Positions 1 to 8,994 of a DNA stretch of 64,000 nucleotides are shown here, one piece after another; position 1 is the first letter of the stretch, and every line of letters begins with the position of its first letter. The notes below the pieces were generated by a model that searched no databases, had not been told where the DNA came from, and saw only the letters and a program-made list of their open reading frames with translations. This stretch comes from Porphyridium purpureum (lineage: Eukaryota > Rhodophyta > Bangiophyceae > Porphyridiales > Porphyridiaceae). A program made the position numbers and the translations under genes. The stretch is taken from assembly GCA_008690995.1 (NCBI GenBank), contig VRMN01000001.1:3968001-4032000 (forward strand). The letters are read 5' to 3'.

Positions 1-958
1 CTAGCGGTATACGCGTGCCGGCTTCGCGGCCGCGGCTTACTGCGGAGGCAGACCAGAGCTCAAACCAATACGCAAGGAAGCGGTACGGCCGGAACTGCTC
101 ATAGTAGGCCAGAATCTTGGCATCATCGACCTTTTTCCCCTTGCTCTTGTCGCGCCAGAGCCTGCGAGTCTCGCTGTCAATTGGGAGCACATCCCAATGC
201 CCCAGCGAAATGCTGAGCACGGTATTGGTTGCGTAGGGCCCAAAGCCGCGCAAGTTCAGAATGGCCTGCTCGGCGTCCTGGAGTGCAGTATCCGGTGATT
301 CGAACCACTCTGGGTCCAATTCGCCGGCCACAAAGGCCTTCGCTAGCGAAATAATGCTGCTTGCGCGGTATCCCACTCGACAATTGAGCCGCAAGTCAGA
401 CTCGTCTACATCGGCGAGCTGCTTCGGGCTTGGAAACACGCCTAGGCCCTTTGGATTCACCGACCTGCTCTTGTCGAGTCCGTAGTGCTCCACGAGTTTT
501 TCGTTCATGGTGACGGTGTTGCGCCATGTCACATTCACGCTGGTGAGTGTCCTAACCATATCCTCAAATAGGGTCGGGCCGCGCAACATAAGCCCAAACC
601 CGTGCGCCCGCGCCTGCGGATAGACGGCATAGAACTTTTCGCACTCGTCATCATGCGTGGTTGTCGAGTTGCCGATCTGCGGCAACGGGATTCGAAGCAT
701 ACGCGAAACCATTCGGCGGAGCTGCTGCGCTCGACTCTCGTTCGCAAGCTTCGTGCTGCTCTCAAGAACAAGCATGCCGGGTGCTTGCTCACGTACAGAC
801 ACCTGCACTACCACGCGCGGATGCTCCAGTTCGAGCACACGATGGAGTGTCTGCGCTTGCGCGTCCCACACATTCGGCGCCAGCATATAAAATCCATGCG
901 AGCAAACAGTGCAGCGCAGACTAAAGCCGCCTGGCACTGGTAGCTCCCATCGGGACAT
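1..958 (-). CDS. HhH-GPD superfamily DNA glycosylase, plant/algal type (3' end cut by window edge)
   Basis: Reading from an ATG at 958 the frame stays open to the window edge, giving at least 319 residues. The protein probably removes damaged bases in base-excision repair. The core fold is visible: an N-terminal Cys-containing segment (VCSHGFYMLAPNVWD, about residues 18-32), the conserved block GPTLFEDMVRTLTSVNVTWR (128-146), a helix-hairpin-helix LRGFGPYATNTVLSI (236-250) and the catalytic-Asp region LPIDSETRRLW with D261. This layout matches plant HhH-GPD proteins related to alkylpurine/8-oxoguanine glycosylases; the exact substrate cannot be read from sequence. No iron-sulfur Cys loop is seen at the C-terminus, but the end is missing. 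It lies 86 bp downstream of RF2 on the same strand. Family assignment is firm, specificity is open. Confidence 0.8.
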   Translation of the reverse strand, partial: MSRWELPVPGGFSLRCTVCSHGFYMLAPNVWDAQAQTLHRVLELEHPRVVVQVSVREQAPGMLVLESSTKLANESRAQQLRRMVSRMLRIPLPQIGNSTTTHDDECEKFYAVYPQARAHGFGLMLRGPTLFEDMVRTLTSVNVTWRNTVTMNEKLVEHYGLDKSRSVNPKGLGVFPSPKQLADVDESDLRLNCRVGYRASSIISLAKAFVAGELDPEWFESPDTALQDAEQAILNLRGFGPYATNTVLSISLGHWDVLPIDSETRRLWRDKSKGKKVDDAKILAYYEQFRPYRFLAYWFELWSASAVSRGREAGTRIPL

Positions 959-1044
959 GTTTGACCATGAGAGGCTGACCGTTCAATGCTCGTGCTCCAG
1001 AGAATTTCTCTTTCATTTAACTTTTTCTTCTAGTGCGTTGCTCT

Positions 1045-2493
1045 CTACTGAGAGACATTCTTGTGCCGCAGGAAGCCCGAGATGAACGGTGCGAGCTCGC
1101 CGTCCACCACGCCATCGACGTCGCTTGTTTCAATGCCCGTGCGAGTATCCTTGACAAGCTTGTATGGTGCAAAGACATAGTTGCGGATTTGCGTGCCCCA
1201 TGAAGCCTCGATGGCGTCGCCACGGATGTCCGCGAGGCGCTGCACGCGCTGCTCCTTTGCGATGACAACGAGCCGCGCGCGGAGCATGCGGAACGCACGC
1301 TCCTTGTTCAAGAGCTGCGAGCGCTCCTGCGCACAACGAACTGCAATGCCTGTAGGCAAGTGCACGACGCGAACCGCTGTCTCGACCTTGTTCACGTTTT
1401 GACCGCCCTTTCCGCCAGCGCGCATCGTCGTCACCTCGACGTCCTTGTCTGGAATCTCAATCTGCGGTCCGTCCTCACTGCCGGTATCTTCCTCCAGAAT
1501 CGGCATCACCTCTACGCTTGCAAAGCTTGTCTGGCGTTTGCCCTGCGCATTGTACGGGCTGATGCGCACCAGCCGATGTGTGCCGTGCTCAGACTTCATA
1601 TATCCATACGCATATGCACTATCTACTTCAAGCAGCGCCGACTTGATTCCGCCGCCATCTCCGTCAGTGACATCCAGCAGCCGCACGGTGTAACCACGCT
1701 TCGACGTGTAGCGTTCATACATTCGAAGAAGCATCTCAGCCCAGTCCTGCGCGTCCGTTCCTCCCGCGCCGGCCGTGATCAGCAATGTACAACCGCACGC
1801 GTCAAACTCACCAGACAACATGAGCTCGAGTTCATAGGCGTCTAGCTCGTTCTCAAGCTCGCGGAGCTCGGCTTGCGCCTCCACAAGAAACTCATGCTCC
1901 TCCTCACCCAACAGTTCTTGCTGCTCGGCAAAGGACGTTGGATCCATGGCCGAAGATAAATCAGATTCGCCGTGACGACTGCTGCTAGGAGTGCCACTCA
2001 TCATTTCGTGTACGAGCTCAAGTGTAGCACGCACGTTGCCAACACTGGCGCTCCATGAATGTGCACGCCGCAGCACTTTCTGGTGGTGAGCTAGGCGCGC
2101 CATTTGTGTCTGGGCGGCTTTCTGGTCATCCCAGAAACCTTCCTGCGCGCTTGCTGCCTCAAGGTCGCGCACAGCGGCTTGGTGCTCATCCAGCTTGGCC
2201 GCATGTTGCATAGCCTCCACGCGCTGCGCCACCCGTTCGTATGCATCCCGCACATTCACGCCTAGATTCACGTCCCGCTTCGCTGCCGTGTCGCTCGTGC
2301 TGCGCTGGCTCCACAATGCAAGCAAGCGCGAAGCGCCCGATCCTGTTCCTCGTGGGTGACTTGCAGAGGCGCGACGAACGGGTGGCACAAGCGTGCTGTG
2401 GCGCGTCGTCGCATGCCGTGGTTTGCGACAGCTGCTTGGTTCGGCCCGCGTGCTGTATCCACCATCGGGCGGAGCCGGAACAAAGAAACTCAT
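1045..2493 (-). CDS. prfB: Peptide chain release factor 2, organellar (cyanobacterial/plastid type)
   Basis: 482 residues from the ATG at 2493. Class-I release factor that recognises UGA/UAA stop codons and triggers peptidyl-tRNA hydrolysis. The GGQ catalytic loop ([19 protein letters not shown] near residue 363) and the block [17 protein letters not shown] are intact; the latter resembles cyanobacterial RF2. The codon-recognition tripeptide reads SPY (about 312-314) where bacterial RF2 usually has SPF. The first 70 or so residues are rich in Arg/Ser/Ala/Pro and fit a transit peptide, so action in the plastid (less likely the mitochondrion) is inferred. There is no programmed frameshift site as in bacterial prfB; the frame is continuous. 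It is divergent from ureG with 171 bp between start codons. Confidence 0.93.
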   Translation of the reverse strand: MSFFVPAPPDGGYSTRAEPSSCRKPRHATTRHSTLVPPVRRASASHPRGTGSGASRLLALWSQRSTSDTAAKRDVNLGVNVRDAYERVAQRVEAMQHAAKLDEHQAAVRDLEAASAQEGFWDDQKAAQTQMARLAHHQKVLRRAHSWSASVGNVRATLELVHEMMSGTPSSSRHGESDLSSAMDPTSFAEQQELLGEEEHEFLVEAQAELRELENELDAYELELMLSGEFDACGCTLLITAGAGGTDAQDWAEMLLRMYERYTSKRGYTVRLLDVTDGDGGGIKSALLEVDSAYAYGYMKSEHGTHRLVRISPYNAQGKRQTSFASVEVMPILEEDTGSEDGPQIEIPDKDVEVTTMRAGGKGGQNVNKVETAVRVVHLPTGIAVRCAQERSQLLNKERAFRMLRARLVVIAKEQRVQRLADIRGDAIEASWGTQIRNYVFAPYKLVKDTRTGIETSDVDGVVDGELAPFISGFLRHKNVSQ

Positions 2494-2664
2494 TCCGTGT
2501 CGCGTTCTGCCGGCCGCCGCCTCCGACCGTCTGGAGCAAGTGCCGTTGCGAATGCTGCTCTTTCCTCTTGACCTCGTTGAATGTTACTTCTGGACCTGTT
2601 GTTGATTATGTTGTGGAGACACATCCACGCTCTGACGGTGTGAGTGCGGTGCGATTCAAGTAGT

Positions 2665-3819
2665 ATGTCAGAGACAAACGCTCAGTCTGGCGCAGGTGCG
2701 GGCGCCGGCGATCGAGTCGGTGCGGCGAATTTGGTTGCTGAGTTCATCGCCGGATCGAATTCGCACGGTGACAGCAGGTATGCGCATGGCCATCACTCTC
2801 ATGACGGCCATCACAGCCATGACGGACATCATGGCCATGGACATACCCACGAAGTGTTGAATGGGCCAGGACGATACATCGAGCGGGAGCTACCAATTTG
2901 GACTGCTTCTCTGCGTACCGAATCGTTGGAGAGCGCAGTGCATCGGCGCAAGCAAAGCTTTCGCGAGCGGGCGTTCACGGTTGGCGTGGGTGGCCCCGTG
3001 GGAAGCGGCAAGGTAGGGATTCGAGCACTTGTCCTCGGTTCGTGGTTTTCTGTGGGTGCGCCGTGGCCTGTGCACTGACAACTGACTTTGTTCTTGAGTG
3101 ATTGTTTTGCGTGCCTTTTTTTTTCTTTCTTCTTTTTGTTTCCGCCTTGACAGACTGCACTGGTGTGGGCGCTGTGCCGCGAATTGAGCAAGAGCGTCGC
3201 AGATATCGGGGAAGCAGCAAGAGACGGGAGTGCTGATGCTCCTTCTGCGCGCGCTCTGTCCCTTGCATGTGTGACAAACGACATTTTCACGCGCGAAGAT
3301 GCGGAATTCCTGATCAAGAATGGAGCCCTAGAGGATCCGCGCCGGATTGTGGCGGTGGAAACAGGCGGGTGCCCGCACGCAGCGGTACGGGAGGACATTT
3401 CAAGCAACCTGGTCGCCGTGGAGCGGCTCACTGCCGAGTTCCAACCGGACGTTGTGTTTGTGGAAAGCGGCGGGGACAACCTCGCGGCCAACTTCTCGCG
3501 GGAGCTGGCCGACGTGATCATCTACGTGATCGACGTGGCCGGCGGCGACAAAGTCCCGCGCAAGGGCGGTCCCGGCGTGACGCAGAGCGACCTGCTGGTG
3601 ATCAACAAGACGGACCTGGCGGACGCGGTGGGCGCGTCGCTGGACGTGATGCAGCGCGACGCGGACCGCATGCGCGACGGAGGCCCCGCGCTGTTCACGC
3701 AGTGCCGCAACCATGTCGGCGTCGGCGCCGTCGCGCACTTTATCCGCGAGCACTGGTCGCGCGCCACCCTCGCCCTCCTCTGCAACCCCAACCCCAACCC
3801 CAACCCCACCCCACCGTAA
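2665..3819 (+). CDS. ureG: Urease accessory protein UreG (GTPase), two exons
   Basis: Exon 1 is 2665-3012 and exon 2 is 3154-3819; together 337 residues. UreG is the SIMIBI GTPase that supplies GTP-dependent nickel insertion to urease. The N-terminus has a His/Asp/Gly-rich stretch (about residues 35-60, several HGHH/HDGHH units) typical of plant UreG and likely nickel-binding. The P-loop GPVGSGKT is split exactly after its Lys by the intron (K116|T117). Further motifs are [32 protein letters not shown] and NKTDLAD. The reading frame continues into an unusual [11 protein letters not shown] tail coded by CCCCAA repeats. The ATG at 2665 follows an in-frame GTG that has no support as a start. No urease structural gene lies in the window. 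Confidence 0.95.
3013..3153 (+). other. Spliceosomal intron in ureG (141 bp, phase 0)
   Basis: The intron begins GTAGGG after the Lys codon of the P-loop and ends TTGACAG before the Thr codon. Its 3' half carries a long pyrimidine tract (about 3115-3140). Removal restores the invariant GSGKT motif. It is the only intron I can show in the 64 kb. Confidence 0.92.
3784..3815 (+). repeat. CCCCAA tandem tract inside the ureG 3' end (G-quadruplex candidate on the minus strand)
   Basis: Five C4 runs occur, four of them spaced by AA (3786-3807), the last by a single A. On the minus strand this is GGGG-TT spaced, the pattern that readily forms G-quadruplexes and equals a ciliate-type telomere repeat. 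It codes Asn-Pro repeats and ends two codons before the stop. Confidence 0.85.
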
Positions 3820-3846
3820 CACACCCCCGCCCTCCAACCCCGCCCA

Positions 3847-3915
3847 AGTGTACTCATACTGTACTCATCCCCAGTGCAGTACCTGCCACTGTACTCACAG
3901 TACCTGTCGCTGTAC
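3847..3915 (+). promoter_or_regulatory. Cluster of six GTAC-core sites upstream of the elongase gene
   Basis: GTAC occurs at 3850, 3861, 3879, 3891, 3900 and 3912, four of them within CTGTACT or its complement AGTAC. They lie in the 363-bp gap between ureG and the elongase, 270-335 bp before the elongase ATG. Function is inferred only from clustering and from recurrence of the same word in other intergenic gaps. Confidence 0.45.
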
Positions 3916-4183
3916 TTTATTCTGCGGCTGCGTTTCGTCAACAACGGACGTGCCGAGGGAGGGGGGGAGGGAAACGGGGGGACCCTACCAATCTGGCGCT
4001 TTGTGAGGACGGCGTGATTGTAGTACAAATGGGTTGTTTTGATAGGAGTGACGTTTGGGCGTGTGGGCGCGGGCGGGACGCAAGTATGAGGTGGGAGTGG
4101 TGTGGGTGGGTGGTGGGGGGAAGAAGGTAGATCGACGAGGAAGGGAGGAACGGCCGGGGAGCGCGGGCAGAGGGTGTTTGGAA

Positions 4184-5131
4184 ATGGCGCAGGTGGAGCA
4201 GGCGTTCTACGCGCTGCTGTTCCGCGCGGACAGCGCGCTGCACGGCGTGCTGGAGCGCAACGACGCGCTGCGCAACGCGGACGCCACGTTGGTCGCGTGG
4301 ACCACAAAGGTGCTGGGCGAGCAGCACCCGATGTCCCAGCAGCTGCCGTTGGTCAGCCCGTCGCTCTTCCTGTTCTTCTTCACATTTTACATCGTGTTTG
4401 TCGCGCTCTTGTGCCCGCTGCTCGCGCTGGTACGCGGCGATAAGAACAAGCCGGTCACCGTGCGTATCACGGGCACCAAGCGCGTCTACAACGCCTTCAT
4501 GGTCGCCTTGTCGTTTTACATGGGGACCAAGACGCTCGTCCTCGCTGCGCAGGGATTCGACTCTGTGTGGTGCGTGCCCATGACCGATGGCGAGCACGGA
4601 AAGGCCATGGCGTGGATGGCGTGGATCTTCACCTACAGCAAGGTGCTCGAATTCTTTGATTCGATCAGCATGGCCATCGAAGGCAGATGGCGCCAGCTCA
4701 GCTTCCTCCATACGTACCATCACGTGTCGATCTGGATATACTGGTACGCCATCCTGTGGCTGGCGCCAGGCAGCGACGGCTACTTTTCGCTCGCGCTCAA
4801 CTCGTACATCCACGTGGTCATGTATCTCTACTACTTTCTGACATCTTTCGAAGCTGTGCAAAACGGGCCAAACTATAAGTTTATCAGCTCCATGCGTGAG
4901 TGGCTCAACAAGTACAAGTTCTACGTCACCAAAATGCAGATCGCGCAGTTCTGCTCGTTTGTGGGGCAGAGCATCTACGTGGGCTACTACCGCACTGGCT
5001 GCGACTTTCCAGATGGCCTGAGCAAGGGCCTGCTGTGGTACATGATTTCGCTCATCACGCTGTTCCTCAACTTTATGTTCATGAGCGGCCGTAAGGGTGG
5101 CAAGGCGAAGGGGGCCAAGAAAGTAGAGTAG
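4184..5131 (+). CDS. ELO-family very-long-chain/polyunsaturated fatty acid elongase
   Basis: 315 residues; the ATG at 4184 begins the conserved protein, and frames open upstream lack another ATG nearby. ELO enzymes are the condensing (3-ketoacyl-CoA synthase) step of ER fatty-acid elongation. The histidine box QLSFLHTYHH (HxxHH at 176-180) is intact, preceded by KVLEFFDSI and followed by SYIHVVMYLYYFLTS; the C-terminus is Lys/Gly rich (GRKGGKAKGAKKVE), suitable for ER retention. About seven hydrophobic segments are visible. The Gln before the box and the LHxYHH form fit elongases acting on polyunsaturated acyl-CoAs, which fits an alga making long-chain PUFA, but chain-length preference is not provable here. 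A GTAC-site cluster lies upstream. Confidence 0.93.
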   Translation: MAQVEQAFYALLFRADSALHGVLERNDALRNADATLVAWTTKVLGEQHPMSQQLPLVSPSLFLFFFTFYIVFVALLCPLLALVRGDKNKPVTVRITGTKRVYNAFMVALSFYMGTKTLVLAAQGFDSVWCVPMTDGEHGKAMAWMAWIFTYSKVLEFFDSISMAIEGRWRQLSFLHTYHHVSIWIYWYAILWLAPGSDGYFSLALNSYIHVVMYLYYFLTSFEAVQNGPNYKFISSMREWLNKYKFYVTKMQIAQFCSFVGQSIYVGYYRTGCDFPDGLSKGLLWYMISLITLFLNFMFMSGRKGGKAKGAKKVE

Positions 5132-5572
5132 GTTTCTCCACGATCGTGTGGGATATTATCAAGGCTCAGGAAGCATCTCGAGGGGAAGAAAAATAAATTC
5201 ATGTGATAATGCAGTAACATCGTCCTCTGCTGTCCTTTCAGCCCCGCAAACACTGGGTTGCACACTCCGCGCCCAGTCGAGTACCCAACGCAGTGACAAC
5301 TGAAGCAATGGAAAAGGTGTGCGCTGTAGAAATTGTCGTGAAAAGTTCACCAGGCCAAGCGACTGCGGTGGACCGTGACCGGCCCACGACTAGTTCAGCA
5401 CTTTGCTGACTTGTTCCGCACCGTCGCCGCGCCTTCACCTGCTTGTTGGAAGACGGTCGTGAAGCACAAGAGACTTCGCGTCACTGACTGTGAGTGGCAT
5501 ATCACGGGATTCTATATGGGACATCAAACGAGCGCACGTGGATACCCAAGAACCTAGACACGGGCGCGCGCG
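5132..5572. other. Intergenic, 441 bp
   Basis: Holds the elongase 3' region and the leader of the next gene. No conserved coding frame, repeat or GTAC cluster was seen. Confidence 0.6.
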
Positions 5573-5983
5573 ATGGACACGCCGTTGAGCTCACAGCTGT
5601 CTGTCACGGCGCTCGGGCGCCGCGCCGAACAAGTGAGGATCGAGTCGGCCGAACTGGAACACGGAAGCGTGTGCCTGCGTGTCTGGGACGCGTTTGGAAT
5701 TGGGCGTGCGCGCGTCGGGTGGAGCGGCGACGCATTCTGGGAGCAGAAACGCGCGACCGGGTGCACCGAGATGCGCGTGCTGCTGCATCTCAAGTCGCTC
5801 GAGGGCTTTCGGCTAACCAGCAAGGACGGCACGTGCCTCTATGCGCATCCGCCCCCGCGTGAGCACGCGCAGGCGCCGCGTGCCGAGGACAACCCCGTGG
5901 AGGTCTCGATCCCCGTCGACATTCTTGTGCAGGCCGACCCGCAGGGCGAGTTCATCATGGAATATGTTGACTACTATCGATAG
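5573..5983 (+). CDS. Hypothetical protein, 136 residues
   Basis: A clean ATG-to-TAG frame with good codon bias (G/C third positions) starting at 5573. The protein looks like a small folded domain: alternating hydrophobic strands (VRIESAELEHGSVCLRVWDAF; MRVLLHLKSLEGFRL; PVEVSIPVDILVQA), no signal peptide and no membrane segment, ending FIMEYVDYYR. I do not recognise the family. It is an isolated gene between the elongase and a 1.4-kb gene-free stretch. The composition makes a chance frame unlikely, but homology is needed to confirm it. Confidence 0.55.
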   Translation: MDTPLSSQLSVTALGRRAEQVRIESAELEHGSVCLRVWDAFGIGRARVGWSGDAFWEQKRATGCTEMRVLLHLKSLEGFRLTSKDGTCLYAHPPPREHAQAPRAEDNPVEVSIPVDILVQADPQGEFIMEYVDYYR

Positions 5984-7422
5984 ACACGCATTGCACTGAT
6001 TCCACTCATCCGACTTGGGAGACCGCAGACGCGGCAGCGCTATGTTGTATGCGATCCAACCGCGGCTCGACGACGTGAATGGAGCACGTGAGTCGCATGG
6101 TTCTCCGAGGGAGGTATGACAATGCGACATCGCAACGGCTTCGTATTACTCACGTCTGTTTCCAACCGAGAGCACACGGGGTGATGCGAAACTCTCCTCA
6201 GGCTCGCACGAGGTGTGCACCCGAGGAAAGCGACAGACCCCGCGTGGAGGCGAAGGTGTCAAGGTGGCCAGCACCCGGGCGCGCAGTCATCAGCAACGAT
6301 GGAAGCATTACGATTGCCGTGTTCTCGTCTGAATAGGACCCACCGGTAAGGCCGCACCCGGTGATGGGGAGATTGCGATCAGACGTGATGCAAAGTCCTA
6401 GCCAGCACTCCTTTTGTTTGTTCCATACCCAATGCCGCAGGATGGGGGTGAGGAACGAGCGCGGCGCTGCACAAGCTTGCTGCGCGTGCGCGTGAGTAGG
6501 GTGACGATGTGTCGGGAGTGCTCGACATGCGGTGCGCGCGTCATCGACGCATTGCGCATGCTCCGTGCGTTGTTCAACATGGCCTTCCTGTGCACCGAGC
6601 GGGCAGAAGGCGTAACCGAAGCGTGCCTCATATGCGCAACGAGTCGTCACGCGTACCGCTGGACACGCTCTCCGCCCACAAACGCAACACACACATCGCA
6701 TCGGGGAGCCGAAACGTAAAGGGGCCAGACGTGCGCTACGTTAAGATTCGCGCGGCGCGCGTGCGCGAGCTGCGCCGAAAACGCTGAGGCGGCGACAACG
6801 GCAAAACGCGCGACTCAGAAATACGCGGTTGCACTGTACTTCTGTCGTTGCCGTGCCCCTTTTTTATTCCGTCCGCCTTTGTACTCCTCAGACAACAAAA
6901 AATCAGCAGGCGGCCACGTTTTGATAGAGAGTTACGTTCCGGTTGCGTGTTGTGCGTGTTTCGTAGTAGGAAGGGGGTGCTTTGCTAGACGACTTGAGCG
7001 TGCCGTTCGATAAATCCGGCGAACGTGCAAGTGAACTGTGCCCGAGCGCACGAGTACAATCACGGTTGGAGAAGCAGCCGATGGGTAGCCTGGAAGGGAG
7101 TCATAGTAGAAATGGCGGCGCAAGATGTGTTTTTGTAAGTAGTACAGCTCGATTCCGTACACGTCCTGGCGGCGTCAAAAAAAGAAAAAAAAAATAAGCG
7201 CCGCCAGCCTAGCTCAGCAAATAACGTTTTCGACTCATACACAACCCCGCCAGCGCCGCCTTGAAATGTGAAGGGAAGGTGCCCAGCGCGCAGCACGCTT
7301 CGAGTCTGAGTGACGCGGTGGGGTTCGGGAGCCGCCGCGGTGAGCATACGATCCGAGTACGGTGGCACGCGCAACAACGCTGCAAACGCCGCCGCAGGTC
7401 GGCGCAAACACGTCGCTCGACC
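5984..7422. other. Intergenic, 1.44 kb, upstream of the bZIP gene
   Basis: Frames up to about 165 codons occur on both strands but have no recognisable domains and overlap each other. GTAC-core sites are seen at 6836 (within CACTGTAC), 6881, 7142 and nearby, plus an A-rich run near 7178-7195. It may contain a small RNA or an unrecognised exon; I cannot show either. Confidence 0.5.
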
Positions 7423-8538
7423 ATGAGCGAACGCAACTCTAAAAAGTCCAAGCGCAGCCAAGAGCAGTCATCCGGCTCGGGAGCGAGACTCGACCATCAA
7501 GATAAACACAGCAGCTCACAACCGCCCAGCGGCCAGCCGCAGCGCGCCAGCAGCCACCAAGCAACAGCGTCAGTCGAATTCGTGCAGCCTGCGAACCGGT
7601 CAAACTATGCGGTCCGGGCGTCGCAGGATGAACGGCATTCTCACGCGCTGCACGGAGGAGCGCCCGCGAGCTCGCCCAGGATCATGAATCTTCAGGAGGA
7701 TGCTCGACAGCTATATGGCAGCGCAATGATGGGCGGTGCATCAGGCGCGGCCGCGCAACATCCGCACAAAGGCGGAGGCTATCAAATACATGGCGCATAC
7801 CACGGGTCAACGCCGCAGGATCCAAGTGCGCAAGCTGGGGCACAGATACAGAACGCCAACTCACCTGCATTTTTGCCGAATCTGTCGATGCGTGACGGAC
7901 CCTATCTGCTACCTCCAAGATCAATGCTGTCACACGCAACGGGTCCAGGCGGACCGCCGCGCGCGCCCACCATGCTTTCGCCCTTGGATGCTCATGCGCA
8001 GATGCAGGCGTCAAACGGGCTGCTGTACCACGCCGGATCACAGCCCCATCACGTCATCTCAGCCATGGATCTGCAGCATGCAGCGCTGCTCCAGGCTAGC
8101 ATGGGCCTGCCAAACATGACAGGCGGTGGGGCGGCCGGGTTCGAGGGTGCACTAGCCCGCGCGCCAGGCCAGGCGGTGCGCAGTTCAGAGGAAGACCTTG
8201 CACTGCGGCGGCTGCGCAACCGGCATTCGGCGCACCGGGTGCGCCAGCGGCAAAAGTGGCGCAACCAGGTGCTCTACTACGCGCTGGGCGCTCTCATACA
8301 GCAGAACGAATACTTCCGCAGACTGACTGAGGGCGCGACACTAGACGCACGGCATAGCGTGGCGCCCATCGACATGCTCCGCGCGGCTGGGGTACCTGCG
8401 CGTGAGCTCGAGATGCTTCTGTCGCGCAGCTTGACGCAACTACGGCGTGGCGTACCTGCCGACCTCGACGACGGCGACCAAACGCACGGCGACCTGCCGG
8501 ACCCAAGTGAGGAGCAGGACCTCTACGACGACGCGTGA
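7423..8538 (+). CDS. bZIP-type transcription factor
   Basis: 371 residues from the ATG at 7423 (an upstream in-frame extension lacks an ATG). Residues 1-250 are low complexity: Ser/Gln/His/Gly/Pro-rich, as in activation regions. The basic region RNRHSAHRVRQRQK has N266 and R274 in the canonical N-x7-R spacing; L284 follows by x9 and L291 and F298 continue the heptad, so the zipper is short and ends in a Phe. The C-terminus is acidic (LDDGDQTHGDLPDPSEEQD). It probably acts in the nucleus as a DNA-binding regulator; target sites are unknown. The spacing match to bZIP is direct, but the zipper is weak enough that dimerisation may need a partner. Confidence 0.72.
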   Translation: MSERNSKKSKRSQEQSSGSGARLDHQDKHSSSQPPSGQPQRASSHQATASVEFVQPANRSNYAVRASQDERHSHALHGGAPASSPRIMNLQEDARQLYGSAMMGGASGAAAQHPHKGGGYQIHGAYHGSTPQDPSAQAGAQIQNANSPAFLPNLSMRDGPYLLPPRSMLSHATGPGGPPRAPTMLSPLDAHAQMQASNGLLYHAGSQPHHVISAMDLQHAALLQASMGLPNMTGGGAAGFEGALARAPGQAVRSSEEDLALRRLRNRHSAHRVRQRQKWRNQVLYYALGALIQQNEYFRRLTEGATLDARHSVAPIDMLRAAGVPARELEMLLSRSLTQLRRGVPADLDDGDQTHGDLPDPSEEQDLYDDA

Positions 8539-8652
8539 TTCAAGCACCTAAACGTAACTCTTTGCTGCCCCTCCAACTTGTCCCTCCAACATGTGCACAA
8601 GGGCGGCGGCCAGTAGAGACAGAGACAACAACAACAACAACAACAACAACAA

Positions 8653-8686
<34 letters not shown>

Positions 8687-8994
8687 TTGACTCACGCGTG
8701 CGTGTTGGGTACGCGCCCGCGCCCCGGACACATCGCAACACTCGCCATACCAGCTGCACTAGACACTCCTTTTACAAAGCGTTGCGACATGCGCACGACG
8801 CGCACTAGGCTAGGTGCGGAGTCTCATCGTCCGTCTCCTTATCTCACGCACGCGCGTCACCACCATTTCAACGACGGTTGCAGGTCCCCGCCTTTCCATG
8901 ATCTCAATTTGCTGATCGGCGTATAGAAAAGCAAACGAGCAGCGGAAGAGACCGACGCCGAAGAAAGAAAGGAGGCTTGGACGCAGCGACTGTG
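8539..8994. other. Intergenic, 456 bp, between the bZIP and PrmA genes
   Basis: Contains the compound microsatellite; otherwise no feature recognised. Confidence 0.6.
8625..8686 (+). repeat. Compound trinucleotide microsatellite (CAA)n-(ATC)n
   Basis: About 10 CAA units run to 8653 and then 11 ATC units to 8686 without interruption, just 3' of the bZIP gene. They read as poly-Asn and poly-Ile/Asp in shadow frames, which are not genes. Confidence 0.95.

Noticed and set aside
8591-8926. Plus and minus frames through the CAA/ATC microsatellite
   Set aside because: Poly-Asn/poly-Ile and poly-Asp/poly-Val peptides are products of the repeat.
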